Source of the DNA: Myxococcales bacterium
GTDB lineage: Bacteria > Myxococcota > UBA796 > SXON01
Reading direction: 5' to 3'
DNA length: 64,000 nt
NCBI GenBank assembly: GCA_009692585.1
Contig: SHYX01000001.1
Span: 124,001-188,000 of the forward strand
Under the pieces are notes generated by a model. It was not told the origin of the DNA and ran no database searches. It saw only the letters and a list, made by a program, of their open reading frames with translations. This document shows positions 25,367 through 35,220 of the stretch, in pieces. Every line of letters begins with the position of its first letter. Position 1 is the stretch's first letter. The position numbers and the translations under genes are program-made.

Positions 25367-26635
25367 ATGGGGATGCTCCTCGTGCTGGCGTGTGGGGACG
25401 AGAGCTCGGGCGCCACGTTTCCCGCAGCGGACCTCGTTCGCTTCGATGGCGCCACGCTCGCGGAGGGGGTCTACGATCCTCGCGATGGGGACCTCGTCAT
25501 TGAGGGGGCGACGGCCGACGGGCACGACTGGGCGCTGGCGATGGTCGACGGGGTGGTGCTCGTCGGGGTGCCGGAGGCCAGCGAGCTGCGGCGCTATCGA
25601 CTCGATGGCAACGATGCCCCGGCGGGCGAGGTCATGGGGGCCGCAGGGGTGGGCGAGGGCTACGGGGCGGCCGTGTCCGGCTTCGGCGCCGCGGTCGTCG
25701 TGGGGGCGCCGGGGAGCGATGGCGGCCCGGATGGCGCCCAGGCGGGCGCGGTAACGGTCCTCGGGGAGCCGCCGGCCACCTACGTCGGCGGGACGGCGCA
25801 GGGGCGGCTGGGAGGGGTGGTGGCGGCGTGTGGGGACATCGACGGAGACGGCGTGGCCGAGGTGGCGGCAGCCGCCCTGTGGGAGGCCGACCTGGCCGGG
25901 CGCGTCTACGTCGGCTCGGCGGACGGCCGCCGGGAGCTGACCGCGCTGGAGGGTGCCGGCCCCAATGACCGCTTCGGCGCGGCGATCGACTGCGGCCCGG
26001 ACCGCTTCTCGGACGCCGGTAGCGACCTGTTTGTCGGGGCACCCTTCGGTGCGGGTGCCGATGGCACCACCCGCGGGGGCACCGTTGCCGCGTTCGATGC
26101 CGCGGCGTTGGCCGCCGGGACGCCCAGCTTCACGCTCGACCTGCGCACCGGGACGCAGGATGCGTTCGGGGCTTCGCTTGCCTCGTGCCGGCTGCGGACG
26201 AGCGCGTATCGCGACCTCGTGGTCGGCGCGCCGCTGGCCAACGACGGTTCCGGGGGGGTGTACATCTACTTCGGCGGCGACGGTGTCGACGCCGAGTCGC
26301 GTCCTTCGGTCACCCTGGCTGGGAAGGGAACGGACGCCAGGTTCGGCGCCCATCTGGGGTGCGGCGATCTCGACGGTGACGGGCTGGACGAGCTCCTGGT
26401 CGGCGCACCCGGGCTCGACTCCGACGCTGGCAACCACGACGTCGGCGCCATCTACGTCTACCGCGCCATGGGATCGTCCGCGGGCACGTTCACCACCACC
26501 GCGGCCCATCAGGTATTCACCGCCGACCGGGCATTCCTGCGCACCGGCGAGACCTTCGTGGTCGGAGACCTGGACGCCGATGGGCGGGCGGAGTTGGTCC
26601 TCGTCGCTCGCCAGCGCGCACGCTCGGGAGAATGA
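25367..26635 (+). CDS. FG-GAP/integrin-alpha-like repeat lipoprotein
   Basis: 422 residues with a minimal lipoprotein signal 'MGMLLVLAC' (Cys 9). The body has repeated FG-GAP-type blades: 'YGAAVSGFGAAVVVGAPGS', 'VAACGDIDGDGVAEVAAA', 'FGASLASC', 'LVVGAPLANDGSGGVYIYFG', 'FGAHLGCGDLDGDGLDELLV', 'VGDLDADGRAELVLVARQ'. The DxDGDG loops are Ca-binding in the family. A surface adhesion or ligand-binding role is inferred. It starts immediately after the previous lipoprotein's stop. Confidence 0.75.
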   Translation: MGMLLVLACGDESSGATFPAADLVRFDGATLAEGVYDPRDGDLVIEGATADGHDWALAMVDGVVLVGVPEASELRRYRLDGNDAPAGEVMGAAGVGEGYGAAVSGFGAAVVVGAPGSDGGPDGAQAGAVTVLGEPPATYVGGTAQGRLGGVVAACGDIDGDGVAEVAAAALWEADLAGRVYVGSADGRRELTALEGAGPNDRFGAAIDCGPDRFSDAGSDLFVGAPFGAGADGTTRGGTVAAFDAAALAAGTPSFTLDLRTGTQDAFGASLASCRLRTSAYRDLVVGAPLANDGSGGVYIYFGGDGVDAESRPSVTLAGKGTDARFGAHLGCGDLDGDGLDELLVGAPGLDSDAGNHDVGAIYVYRAMGSSAGTFTTTAAHQVFTADRAFLRTGETFVVGDLDADGRAELVLVARQRARSGE

Positions 26636-26672
26636 TGGTCGAGTTAGGCCCCGGCGCCAGGGATGGGTGTCC

Positions 26673-27443
<771 letters not shown>

Positions 27444-27446
27444 ACC

Positions 27447-28616
27447 GTGTCGCGACCGATGCTGGTGATCTTCCTGACCGTGGTCCTGGACCTGGTCGGG
27501 TTTGGCCTGGTGATTCCCCTGCTCACTTTCTACGCCGAGCAGTTCTCGGCCACGCCCCAGCAGGTGACCGGCCTGATGACGGTGTACTCCCTGGCCCAAT
27601 TCGTGGCCGCACCGCTGTGGGGCCAGGCTTCGGACCGGTACGGGCGGCGGCCGCTCTTGCTGGCCTCCATCCTGATGACGGCGGTCATGCTGGCGGCGTT
27701 CGCGTCGGCGTCGTCGTTGTGGATGTTGTTCATTTTCCGCACGCTCCACGGGGTGATGACCGCGAACATCGCGATCGCGCAGGCGTGCATGGCCGACCTC
27801 ACCACGCCGGCCACCCGCGCGAAGGGCATGGGGCTGATCGGGGCGGCCTTCGGCATCGGCTTCACGATCGGGCCCTTCCTCGGCGGTGAACTCGCCCGGT
27901 TCGGTCTGGCGGTCCCGATCTGGGTCGCCGCGGGCTTGTCGCTCGTGAACTTCTGCCTCGGCGTGGCCTTCCTTCCGGAGACGCGCCGGCCCGATTCGGA
28001 GGAACAACGCCGGGCCATCAACCCCCTCGCGCTTTGGCGGGCGCTGCGCCACCCCGCGGTCGGCCTCTCGATCGTGCTGACCTTCCTCTACATCTTCGCC
28101 TTTGCCGCGATGGAAAGCACCTTCACGCTGTTCGCCGAGCACGAACACCAACTCCGCCCCGCCGACGTGGGGCGGCTATTCGGACTCATCGGCGTGGTGA
28201 GTGCCGTGGTTCAGGGGGGGCTGATCCACCGGCTCGTCCAACGGTACGGCGAGGCGCGGCTTCTGCCGCCGGCGCTCCTGGCGATCGCGCTCGGGCTGTG
28301 GCTGATTCCGACCGCCACGCTCGGGGCCCCGCTCGTGGCCGCCTTCGTGCTCATCGCCGCGGGACAGGGCGTGGTGTCTCCGGCACTGCAGAGCCTCATC
28401 AGCCGAGGTGTCGGGGCCGGGCAACAGGGCGAGATGATGGGGAGCAATCAGTCGATGGGCGCGCTCGCCAGGGCCGGTGGTCCGCTCATGGGCGGCTGGC
28501 TCTTCCAGTCCGTGAGCCACGGCGCCGCGTTCTATGCGTCGGCGGCACTATTGGTCGGGGCCGCAGCCCTCAGCGTCCTGGCCGGCCGGCGCGCGGTCGC
28601 GGACCGCGTGGTGTGA
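27447..28616 (+). CDS. MFS transporter (TetA-like drug exporter family)
   Basis: 389 residues and about 12 transmembrane helices. The motif-A loop after helix 2 is 'LWGQASDRYGRRPLLL' and the antiporter-like helix 5 segment is 'GLIGAAFGIGFTIGPFLGG', matching the DHA1/TetA group of H+-coupled exporters. A repeated motif-A-like loop is weaker in the second half ('LIHRLVQRYGEARLL'). Substrate unknown; sequence alone does not establish antibiotic resistance. Start is GTG 27447, close behind the phosphatase. Confidence 0.85.
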   Translation: MSRPMLVIFLTVVLDLVGFGLVIPLLTFYAEQFSATPQQVTGLMTVYSLAQFVAAPLWGQASDRYGRRPLLLASILMTAVMLAAFASASSLWMLFIFRTLHGVMTANIAIAQACMADLTTPATRAKGMGLIGAAFGIGFTIGPFLGGELARFGLAVPIWVAAGLSLVNFCLGVAFLPETRRPDSEEQRRAINPLALWRALRHPAVGLSIVLTFLYIFAFAAMESTFTLFAEHEHQLRPADVGRLFGLIGVVSAVVQGGLIHRLVQRYGEARLLPPALLAIALGLWLIPTATLGAPLVAAFVLIAAGQGVVSPALQSLISRGVGAGQQGEMMGSNQSMGALARAGGPLMGGWLFQSVSHGAAFYASAALLVGAAALSVLAGRRAVADRVV

Positions 28617-29169
28617 CTGACGCCGACCCTTCCCCGGACCAAGGCGACGGCGAGCGCGACGAGTCCGGTGGGGACGAGGGACGACGCGGCGTGGTGCTCA
28701 CCGTGAACGACGGGCAACTGAGTCCCGTTGTGCAGGTAGGGCCACAGGTCGGGGTCGGCAAGGAGGTCTCGGAGTTCGCCCGCCGGACGGCAATCAAGGG
28801 CACGCTCGCTGATGGTCATGTGTGAGGTCAGCCTGTTGGCGAGTGCACGCCGCCTGAGCCCGTAGGATGTGCGAACGGCCTGGACCTCGATGGCGACCGG
28901 GTGTGCGACCACGACGACGCCGACTGGTCCGTGGAGGCATCCATCGGTGACGGCGCCGATCGGCACAACATCTTCGAGCTGTCCTGTGGCCGGAGTCGGT
29001 CTCCGGCGTCCTGCTTCCGTCGGTGGTGTCGGGGAGCGGCCGCGCGGACCTGATTGAGTACCTGAAGACCTTGTGACCCGCCGCCGCCCTGTCGCGTTGC
29101 GGTAGCAACCGCCGGGAGGAGTGCCCTGTGCCTCTCGCGCCAGTATGGTAACGATGCTAACATGGGGCC
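28617..29169. pseudogene. Decayed region with cytochrome-c-peroxidase-like fragments
   Basis: No intact gene. On the minus strand from 28819 a frame reads 'MTISERALDCRPAGELRDLL' then 'WPYLHNGTQ', recalling the 'PYLHNGS' motif of di-haem cytochrome c peroxidases. On the plus strand 28869-29000 gives 'NGLDLDGDRVCDHDDADW' (Ca-binding-like), and after a frame change the stretch up to 29076 ends 'SGSGRADLIEYLKTL', a typical cytochrome c C-terminus. Fragments lie on both strands, so the region was rearranged. An AT-rich promoter region for the TetR gene occupies the last 30 bases. Confidence 0.45.
29141..29163. promoter_or_regulatory. Possible promoter/operator before the TetR gene
   Basis: A short AT-rich block, GGTAACGATGCTAACATGG, lies just upstream of GTG 29170. 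It contains two TAAC elements nine bases apart and an imperfect dyad (GTAAC/GTTAG). TetR regulators usually bind such sites in their own promoter; the assignment rests only on position and composition. Confidence 0.3.
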
Positions 29170-29802
29170 GTGGACACCCTCCCCCCCTCTCCCGCCAGCC
29201 TCGCCCTCTCTCCCGTCACCTGCCCCCCCGCGGACCGCTGGTACCGCAAACGCCGGTACCACCACGGCGATCTGCGGGCCTCGGCCCTCGCGCGCGGCCG
29301 GCAGATCGTCACGCTCAACGGACCGCGCGAGCTCTCGCTCCGGGGCCTCGCCCGCGACCTCGGCGTCACCGCAACCTCGCTGGTCCGACAGTTCGGAAAC
29401 CTCGCGGGCATGCGCGCTGCGGTGGCGGAATCCGTGCTCGAGAAACTATGGAACGAAACGGCGATGGCGCCAACGCACCGGGTTCCCGTGGCTGACGTCG
29501 CGGGCCGCTGGGTAACATTCGCAGCCGCAAACGCCAACCTATACCGCCTGCTGTCCGGCGAGGGATGGCACGCATCGGGCACCGGGCTCCGGGGCTTCCA
29601 CGGCATGCTCGCCGTGGCGTCCCCGCGGCGAGCCCTGGAGGGCGCCGTCCGGGTGCGCACCCGCCGCCTCGGACGGCCGCGCGGAGACCCCGAGCGCGCC
29701 TGCTACCTCGCCTCGATGATCCACGGCCTCGCACTCGCCCGGATCGACGGCGCCGATGGCGCCTCGGTCAACGAGGCGCTGGCTCGCGCCCTCCGCAGCT
29801 AG
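29170..29802 (+). CDS. TetR-family transcriptional regulator
   Basis: 210 residues from GTG 29170. The N-terminal DNA-binding domain (about 28-80) begins 'YHHGDLRASALARGRQIVT' and has the helix-turn-helix 'ELSLRGLARDLGVTATSLV'. The C-terminal ligand-binding domain resembles the WHG-type TetR domain ('YRLLSGEGWHASGTGLRG'). The effector is unknown. It converges on the patatin gene; the two stop codons share the palindrome CTAG at 29799-29802. Confidence 0.82.
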   Translation: MDTLPPSPASLALSPVTCPPADRWYRKRRYHHGDLRASALARGRQIVTLNGPRELSLRGLARDLGVTATSLVRQFGNLAGMRAAVAESVLEKLWNETAMAPTHRVPVADVAGRWVTFAAANANLYRLLSGEGWHASGTGLRGFHGMLAVASPRRALEGAVRVRTRRLGRPRGDPERACYLASMIHGLALARIDGADGASVNEALARALRS

Positions 29803-31205
29803 CCCAGGGTCGGCAGCGTCCGGCAGCTCTCCACGATGGTCGGCATCAGGGGCTCCATCTCCGCGGTGGTCCAGTCCTGGGCGCGCACGACATCGTCGTA
29901 GCCGGGCACGAGGTTGAGCGGACTGAGGGTGCGCTCCAGGGGGAAGTAGAGGTTCGCGAAGGCGATATTTCGCTGCACGTTGGGGCGGACGAGCTGCTGG
30001 ATGGGGAAGAAGATGGCGCTGCGGGCGCGGGACTTGAAGCAGTCGAGCGCCAGATAGTAGGCGTTCCGCCTCTGGATCCGGCCCGACCACACGGCCTCGT
30101 AGGCTGGCTTGACCGGCACGTTGTTCACCAGGCCACCTTCGACCAGCCGGGTGATGCCGTTCCGGGCGTAGAGCCCGTCCAACAGCGTCTTCATGCGCTT
30201 GTCGTCGCGCAGCACGTCGTAGTGGATGAGGCCGGGAATCGACGACGAGAAGCCCGCCGCGTCGAGGATGTCCGCGTCCATGGTCGCGTCGTCGGCGCCG
30301 AAGACCACCTCCTGGAGGGCGTCGGGAGTGGACACGAGCTCGCGCAGGATGGTCCCGAGCTGGGCGAGCTTCTGCGCGCCGCGCGCCCTGAGCTGCGTTC
30401 CCTGACCGATGGCATCGTCGAGGAAGTGCTCGTAGAAGTCGAGGTCATGCTTCAGCGCGTCGACACCGAGGCCGGTGGCGACGACGAGCAAGGGAATCTC
30501 GAGGTCGCGGAAGGTCAGCGGCGCGCCCGCCGGCGTGTGGAACAGTGAGCCGATGGCCGCCCGCAGGTACAGGCGCAGCGTGGCGGGCACGCCGTAGCGG
30601 CTGTCGGTCTGCAGGGTCCGAAAGACCGAGGGGAAGGTCAGGCGCTGCGCCGCCAGGTACATCGGGGCGGTGTCGAAGACCTTCCGGCGCGCCCGGAACA
30701 GCGCGATCAGCGCACCCATCGACGTGCCCGAAATGAGCGCCGGTTGCAGCCCCGCGCGTTGCAACGACTGCCACGCCCCCGCATACCCGTACCCAGCGCC
30801 CCCTCCGCCCCCGCAGGTCACCACCAGCGGGCGCTCGCACACCTCGGCGTCCAAGCTGGTGTCGTCGAGCGGGAAGTGCTCCAGCAGGCGCCGTCGCCAC
30901 TCGCGGGTGGTCTGGATCAGCGGGGCGAGGTGCTGGGTCGTGCGCGCGAGCGTCGCGTCCTCGTCCAACAGCGGCGCCAGCTCCTGACGCACCTGCCAGG
31001 CGTGGGCGGCGAGCGCGTCGGCGACGTCGACGTCGGCGCCATCACGGTTCTGGACGAGCTGCAGGCGCGCGAAGGACAGCACGTACCGCAGGGCGTCGAC
31101 CCGGCTGCGGTGGACCTCGTGGGGGCGGGCCAGGGCCAGCTTGACCACGGCGGCTTCCATGTCCTCGAAGGGGGCACGGAAGCTGCGGAGGCGGTCGACG
31201 TCCAT
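29799..31205 (-). CDS. Patatin-like phospholipase domain protein
   Basis: 468 residues. A helical N-terminal region (1-120) precedes the patatin domain: oxyanion glycine loop 'TCGGGGGAGYGYAG' (130-143), nucleophile elbow 'GTSMG' (Ser 162), and the dyad loop 'RLVEGGLVNNVP', where the usual catalytic Asp (DGG/DGA) is replaced by Glu 356. Asp-to-Glu at this site may reduce or alter activity. The family hydrolyses phospholipid or acyl esters at membranes. No signal peptide is visible. It lies 49 bases downstream of the large FG-GAP lipoprotein on the same strand. Confidence 0.8.
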   Translation of the reverse strand: MDVDRLRSFRAPFEDMEAAVVKLALARPHEVHRSRVDALRYVLSFARLQLVQNRDGADVDVADALAAHAWQVRQELAPLLDEDATLARTTQHLAPLIQTTREWRRRLLEHFPLDDTSLDAEVCERPLVVTCGGGGGAGYGYAGAWQSLQRAGLQPALISGTSMGALIALFRARRKVFDTAPMYLAAQRLTFPSVFRTLQTDSRYGVPATLRLYLRAAIGSLFHTPAGAPLTFRDLEIPLLVVATGLGVDALKHDLDFYEHFLDDAIGQGTQLRARGAQKLAQLGTILRELVSTPDALQEVVFGADDATMDADILDAAGFSSSIPGLIHYDVLRDDKRMKTLLDGLYARNGITRLVEGGLVNNVPVKPAYEAVWSGRIQRRNAYYLALDCFKSRARSAIFFPIQQLVRPNVQRNIAFANLYFPLERTLSPLNLVPGYDDVVRAQDWTTAEMEPLMPTIVESCRTLPTLG

Positions 31206-31254
31206 TGGGGACCGGGTGTATCCCCGGCGCTAGCGGGGCAAGGTCAGGGAGTGG

Positions 31255-33204
31255 TCAGACGCAGACGTACTCGCCCCACCAGCCCTCGTTGTTGTCCTCG
31301 TGGCACTCGTCGATGAGCCCCGCGGTGGAGTTGTTCCCCCCATCGATGGTGACGACGAGGTCTTCGATCGGGGTCGCGAGCCCGGTCAGCCGGATCTCCA
31401 ACGCGTCGGTGAGCACGCCAGACGCGACGGTGCCGGTCCACATCTCCTCGTGGACGAGCGTCAGGCCCGCCGAAGTGAACGACCAGAGGTTCACGTAGAA
31501 GTCATCTTCGACGTCGTTGTAGCCCTGGTTCCCGACTGCCACCCACACCGTCAGGTTGCCGGCGTCGCACTCGTCCGTGCACACATCCACGATCTTCGCG
31601 ACGAGGTCCGGCCCCGAGTAGCCCGCACCCGCGGTGAGGTCCCCCGAGCGGTAGTTGTTGTAGCTCAGCCAGTTGGTCTCTTCGTTCCTGGGGATCGATC
31701 CGTCGTCCTCGACATTGGTGATGCTGTATCCGTGTTGATTCCAAATACGACGACCCTTACGCCAACTGGAATCGGCGTCGCCAAAGACGGTGACGCCGGT
31801 GAGGCTCCCCCAGGACCCCGGGGTGTTGCAGACGGCGATGTCGGCGGAGTCGTCGCCGGTGATGTCGGCGATGGTCGGGTATTCGAGCCAGGTGTTGTTG
31901 GTGTGGTTGGCGTCCTGCATCTTGATCGAGCCGTCGGCGCCGTCGAAGACCCAGACCCAGCGCTCGTCGGCGTAGACCACGTCCGCGATCCCGTCACCTT
32001 CGAAGTCGAAGACCGCGCTACCGGTGTTGCCAGACGACGGGTCAGTGGTGCCCGTGCTCTGCCACAGCACCGAGCAATCGGTCTCGAACACGGTGTAGGT
32101 GGAGTTGGCGGCGACGCCGACCTCGGCCGCCCCGTCACCGTCGAAGTCCGCGACCGTCGGCGGGCCGCCATAGCTGCCCGAGGCGCCGGGAATGGCGGCA
32201 GAGCATACCAGACTCCCGTCGTCATCGAGGATGCGCATCTCCGCGTCTCCGGTGACGACGACTTCTCCGTAGTTATCAGCGTCGAAGTTGCCGACCGCCG
32301 GGTAGCCATCGGGTTCGCTGTTGGTCCATTCGGTGTTGCCGTCGATGTCGTAGGCGGCGTTGCCGGCGACCACCTCAAGGTCTCCATCCTGGTCCAAATC
32401 GGCGGTGACCCCGGCGCTCCCGACGTTGCTGGAGCTGCCCCAACCGCTGCTGCCCTTGCCCAGGAAGCTGCCGTCCTTGTCCATGATGCAGGAGCCGATG
32501 ATCACCTCGGGCTCGCCGTCGGCGTCCATGTCGTGGATGGCGGGCGCGTCGGAGGTGCCGTCCATGGCGCCGCCGCACCCGGAGTAGCTCCACTGCTCGT
32601 TGCCTTCGTAGTCGTAGACGACCACGCCGCTGGTGGTGGCGGCGATGACCTCGACGTAGCCGTCGTCGTCCAGGTCCCCGCAGGCCGCGCCGCCGGTGAT
32701 CTGGATGCCGCTGTTGGTGCCCGCCCACAGCTCGTCCCCGTTGGCGCCGTCGAGCGCACGGAGCACCCCTGGCGAGTAGGTGATGATGAGCACGTCGGCG
32801 ATGTCGTTTTGGTCCACGTCCCCATCGCCGTCGTCGTCGGTCAACGGGCACACGATCGGCTGCATCATGCAGCTTGACGACGCCGAGGTGCCCAGGCTGA
32901 AGGTCATCCGCTCCCACTCCACCACCGGCGTGAAGGTCCCGACCTCGGGGCTGGCGCTGTAGCACTCCTCGTCCAGAGTCAACGCGCTGCCGGGGTGGTC
33001 GTCGCCGCTCGGGCACTGCGGATCGACGTTGGTGTCCCCTCCAGAATCGGTGTCGTCCCCGGTGTCGTCGGTGTCGTCGGGTGGCTGCCAGTCGCTCGAG
33101 TTGTCGAAGTCGGCGTCGCCGTCGTTCTTGCCGCTGACGCCGTTGTCGATGACGCAGGCGGTGGCACAGACCGTGAGCACGAACAAGCGCGGCGTCGAGA
33201 GCAT
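31255..33204 (-). CDS. Large FG-GAP/VCBS-repeat lipoprotein
   Basis: 649 residues. The signal and lipobox are 'MLSTPRLFVLTVCATAC' (Cys 17), followed by an acidic Asp/Thr tether (about 30-60). The body has FG-GAP/VCBS blades with Ca-binding loops: 'DDDGDGDVDQNDIADVLIIT', 'CGDLDDDGYVEVIAATTSGV', 'IHDMDADGEPEVIIGSC', 'LDQDGDLEVVAGNAA', 'VADFDGDGAAEVGVAAN', 'DFEGDGIADVVYADERWVW'. A C-terminal CARDB-like domain ('PDLVAKIVDVCTDEC ... VTIDGGNNSTAG') ends in 'GWWGEYVCV'. Surface adhesin or polymer-binding role inferred. It is divergent from tyrS. Confidence 0.78.
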   Translation of the reverse strand: MLSTPRLFVLTVCATACVIDNGVSGKNDGDADFDNSSDWQPPDDTDDTGDDTDSGGDTNVDPQCPSGDDHPGSALTLDEECYSASPEVGTFTPVVEWERMTFSLGTSASSSCMMQPIVCPLTDDDGDGDVDQNDIADVLIITYSPGVLRALDGANGDELWAGTNSGIQITGGAACGDLDDDGYVEVIAATTSGVVVYDYEGNEQWSYSGCGGAMDGTSDAPAIHDMDADGEPEVIIGSCIMDKDGSFLGKGSSGWGSSSNVGSAGVTADLDQDGDLEVVAGNAAYDIDGNTEWTNSEPDGYPAVGNFDADNYGEVVVTGDAEMRILDDDGSLVCSAAIPGASGSYGGPPTVADFDGDGAAEVGVAANSTYTVFETDCSVLWQSTGTTDPSSGNTGSAVFDFEGDGIADVVYADERWVWVFDGADGSIKMQDANHTNNTWLEYPTIADITGDDSADIAVCNTPGSWGSLTGVTVFGDADSSWRKGRRIWNQHGYSITNVEDDGSIPRNEETNWLSYNNYRSGDLTAGAGYSGPDLVAKIVDVCTDECDAGNLTVWVAVGNQGYNDVEDDFYVNLWSFTSAGLTLVHEEMWTGTVASGVLTDALEIRLTGLATPIEDLVVTIDGGNNSTAGLIDECHEDNNEGWWGEYVCV

Positions 33205-33262
33205 CCGTGGGAACCTGGAACGCAGCCATGGTACTCCGCTACCGGCAGATCCGCGCCCTCCA

Positions 33263-33291
33263 TTGACATCCTCGGCACAGGGGGGCACCTT
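33263..33291 (+). promoter_or_regulatory. Candidate -35 box upstream of tyrS
   Basis: A perfect TTGACA at 33263-33268 lies 43 bases before the tyrS ATG in the divergent spacer. At the expected 17-base distance the sequence is GCACCT, a poor -10 match, so only the -35 element is convincing. Confidence 0.3.
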
Positions 33292-33310
33292 GCGCGGCGG
33301 CGGAAATCCC

Positions 33311-34468
33311 ATGCATGTGCTCGATGTCCTCAAGTCTCGCGGCTACTTCCAGGCCTGCACCGACGAAGTCGGGCTGCGTGCGCACCTCGACACCCCACGC
33401 ACCTTCTACATCGGCTTCGATCCGACGGCGGATTCGTTGCACGTCGGCAACCTCGTGCAGCTGATGGTGATGGCCCACCTGGGTCGGGCCGGTCACCATC
33501 CCATCGCGGTGGTGGGCGGCGGAACCGCCAAGGTTGGCGACCCATCCGGTCGCGACAGTACGCGCGACTTCATGGACGAACAGCGGCTGCAGGCGAACAC
33601 GCGGGGCATCGCCGCCCAGATCGCCACGTTCTGCACCGGGCGGATGATCGACAACGCCGAATGGCTCGACAAGCTCGGCTACATCGAGGTCCTGCGCGAG
33701 ATCGGCCGGTACTTCTCGGTCAACGACATGCTGCGTGCCGACAGCGTCCGGATGCGTCTGGAGCGCCAGCAGGGGCTCTCCTTCATCGAGTTCAACTATG
33801 TGCTCCTGCAAAGTTACGACTTCCTGGAGCTCTTCCGTCGGCACCGGTGCACGCTCCAGGTGGGCGGGGCCGACCAGTGGGGCAACATCGTCAGCGGGAT
33901 GGACCTCATCCGGCGCATCGAGCACGGTCACGCCTTTGGCCTGACCACCCCGCTCTTGACCACGGCGGACGGCGCGAAGATGGGCAAGTCGGCCAACGGG
34001 GCCGTGTGGCTGGATCCGGCGCGCGTCACGCCCTACGCCTACTTCCAGTACTGGGTCAACGTCGATGACCGCGACGTGGAGCGCTTCCTGAAGCTCTTCA
34101 CCTTCTTGGAGCTCGACGCGATCGACGTTTCGGACATTCGCGCCGCCAAGCGGACGCTCGCGATCGAGGCGACGGCGGTGGTCCACGGGCGTGAGGCGGC
34201 GATGGCGGCGGACGAAGCCGCGCGCGTCGCGTTTTCCGGCGGCGTGAGCGAGGACATGCCGACGGTGGCGGTCAACTTTCCGATCGGCGTGCTGGCCGCG
34301 TTGGTGGCGGCCGGGGCGGCGAAGTCCAATTCCGAGGCGCGGCGCCTGGTCGAGGGGGGGGCGATCTCGTTCGGAACGGAGCGGATCACCGATCTCAAGG
34401 CCACGATCGCGGGCCCGGGGGTGCTGTGGGCCGGAAAGAAACGGGCGACGCGCCTCGAGTCGGCCTGA
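33311..34468 (+). CDS. tyrS: Tyrosyl-tRNA synthetase
   Basis: 385 residues, class I synthetase that charges tRNA-Tyr. The ATP-binding HIGH-like motif is 'DPTADSLHVGNLVQL', the tyrosine pocket includes 'YVLLQSYDFLEL' and 'LQVGGADQWGNIVSGMDLI', and the KMSKS-like loop is 'GAKMGKSANGAVWL'. A C-terminal S4-like domain is present ('AAKSNSEARRLVEGGAISF'). The start at 33311 is chosen because upstream codons overlap the divergent lipoprotein. The methyltransferase gene overlaps its stop (TGATG). Confidence 0.95.
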   Translation: MHVLDVLKSRGYFQACTDEVGLRAHLDTPRTFYIGFDPTADSLHVGNLVQLMVMAHLGRAGHHPIAVVGGGTAKVGDPSGRDSTRDFMDEQRLQANTRGIAAQIATFCTGRMIDNAEWLDKLGYIEVLREIGRYFSVNDMLRADSVRMRLERQQGLSFIEFNYVLLQSYDFLELFRRHRCTLQVGGADQWGNIVSGMDLIRRIEHGHAFGLTTPLLTTADGAKMGKSANGAVWLDPARVTPYAYFQYWVNVDDRDVERFLKLFTFLELDAIDVSDIRAAKRTLAIEATAVVHGREAAMAADEAARVAFSGGVSEDMPTVAVNFPIGVLAALVAAGAAKSNSEARRLVEGGAISFGTERITDLKATIAGPGVLWAGKKRATRLESA

Positions 34469-35190
34469 TGTCGACGCTGGTGCGGGAGGACGCGCTCTTC
34501 TCGTGGTTCGAGGGCCTCCATGGCGCACACTGGGGGTCGGTGCTCGACGCGGGGTCGGGCGATCATTCATTGCGCTGGCTCCAGTCCCTGGGACCCGGGT
34601 CGCTCACCGGGGTCACCGCCGAGAGTTGGCGGATGGAGGGCCTTCGCCAGGTGGCGCCGTCCGCCCGGGTGCTCCTCGGAGAGTGGAGCGACCCGGCGCT
34701 TTTGGCCGGCGAGCGCTTCGACGTGGTCGTGGCCGACTACGTGATCGGCTCGATCGACGGGCACGCGCCGTACTTCCAATACGAGTTCCTCCAGCGGCTC
34801 CGGCCCCACGTCGCCGACCGACTCTACCTCGTGGGCCTGGAGCCCCAGCCGCGCGATGGCAGTGTGCTGGACGAGGTCTGCCGGGTCCGCGATGCCGCCA
34901 TTCTCCTGGCCGGTCACCGCTGTTACCGTGAGTACCCGCGGGACGTCGTGCTCGCGTGGCTCGGGCGGGCGGGGTTCAAGGTGATCGACAGTCGGAGTTT
35001 TCCGAACCGGCTGGGCGCCCGCTTCGTGAACGGGCAGCTGGACGTCGCGGCGCGAAAGCTCCCGGCCTTCCAGGACCGTGGGGTGGCGTCGGCGATGGAG
35101 GCGCACATCGTCGAACTGCGGGCGCGCGCGTTGGCGGCGGTGCCGCAGGTGTGGGGCGTGGACTGGGTGATTGCGGCCGAGCGGGGCTGA
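34468..35190 (+). CDS. SAM-dependent methyltransferase-like protein
   Basis: 240 residues. A Rossmann methyltransferase pattern is visible: motif I 'SVLDAGSGDHSLRWL', an acidic-loop equivalent 'LTGVTAESWRMEGLR', and the 'FDVVVADYVIGSID' motif IV region. The second half ('EYPRDVVLAWLGRAGFKVID') is typical of the C-terminal substrate lobe of class I methyltransferases. Substrate unknown. It is coupled by TGATG to tyrS, which does not itself imply a tRNA substrate. Confidence 0.75.
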   Translation: MSTLVREDALFSWFEGLHGAHWGSVLDAGSGDHSLRWLQSLGPGSLTGVTAESWRMEGLRQVAPSARVLLGEWSDPALLAGERFDVVVADYVIGSIDGHAPYFQYEFLQRLRPHVADRLYLVGLEPQPRDGSVLDEVCRVRDAAILLAGHRCYREYPRDVVLAWLGRAGFKVIDSRSFPNRLGARFVNGQLDVAARKLPAFQDRGVASAMEAHIVELRARALAAVPQVWGVDWVIAAERG

Positions 35191-35220
35191 GCCGTCGCGG
35201 CGGTCGAGATAGGCCTCGTT

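Noticed and set aside
27447..28616. MFS gene as a specific tetracycline-resistance gene
   Set aside because: The TetA-like motifs define a broad exporter family; sequence alone does not show tetracycline transport.
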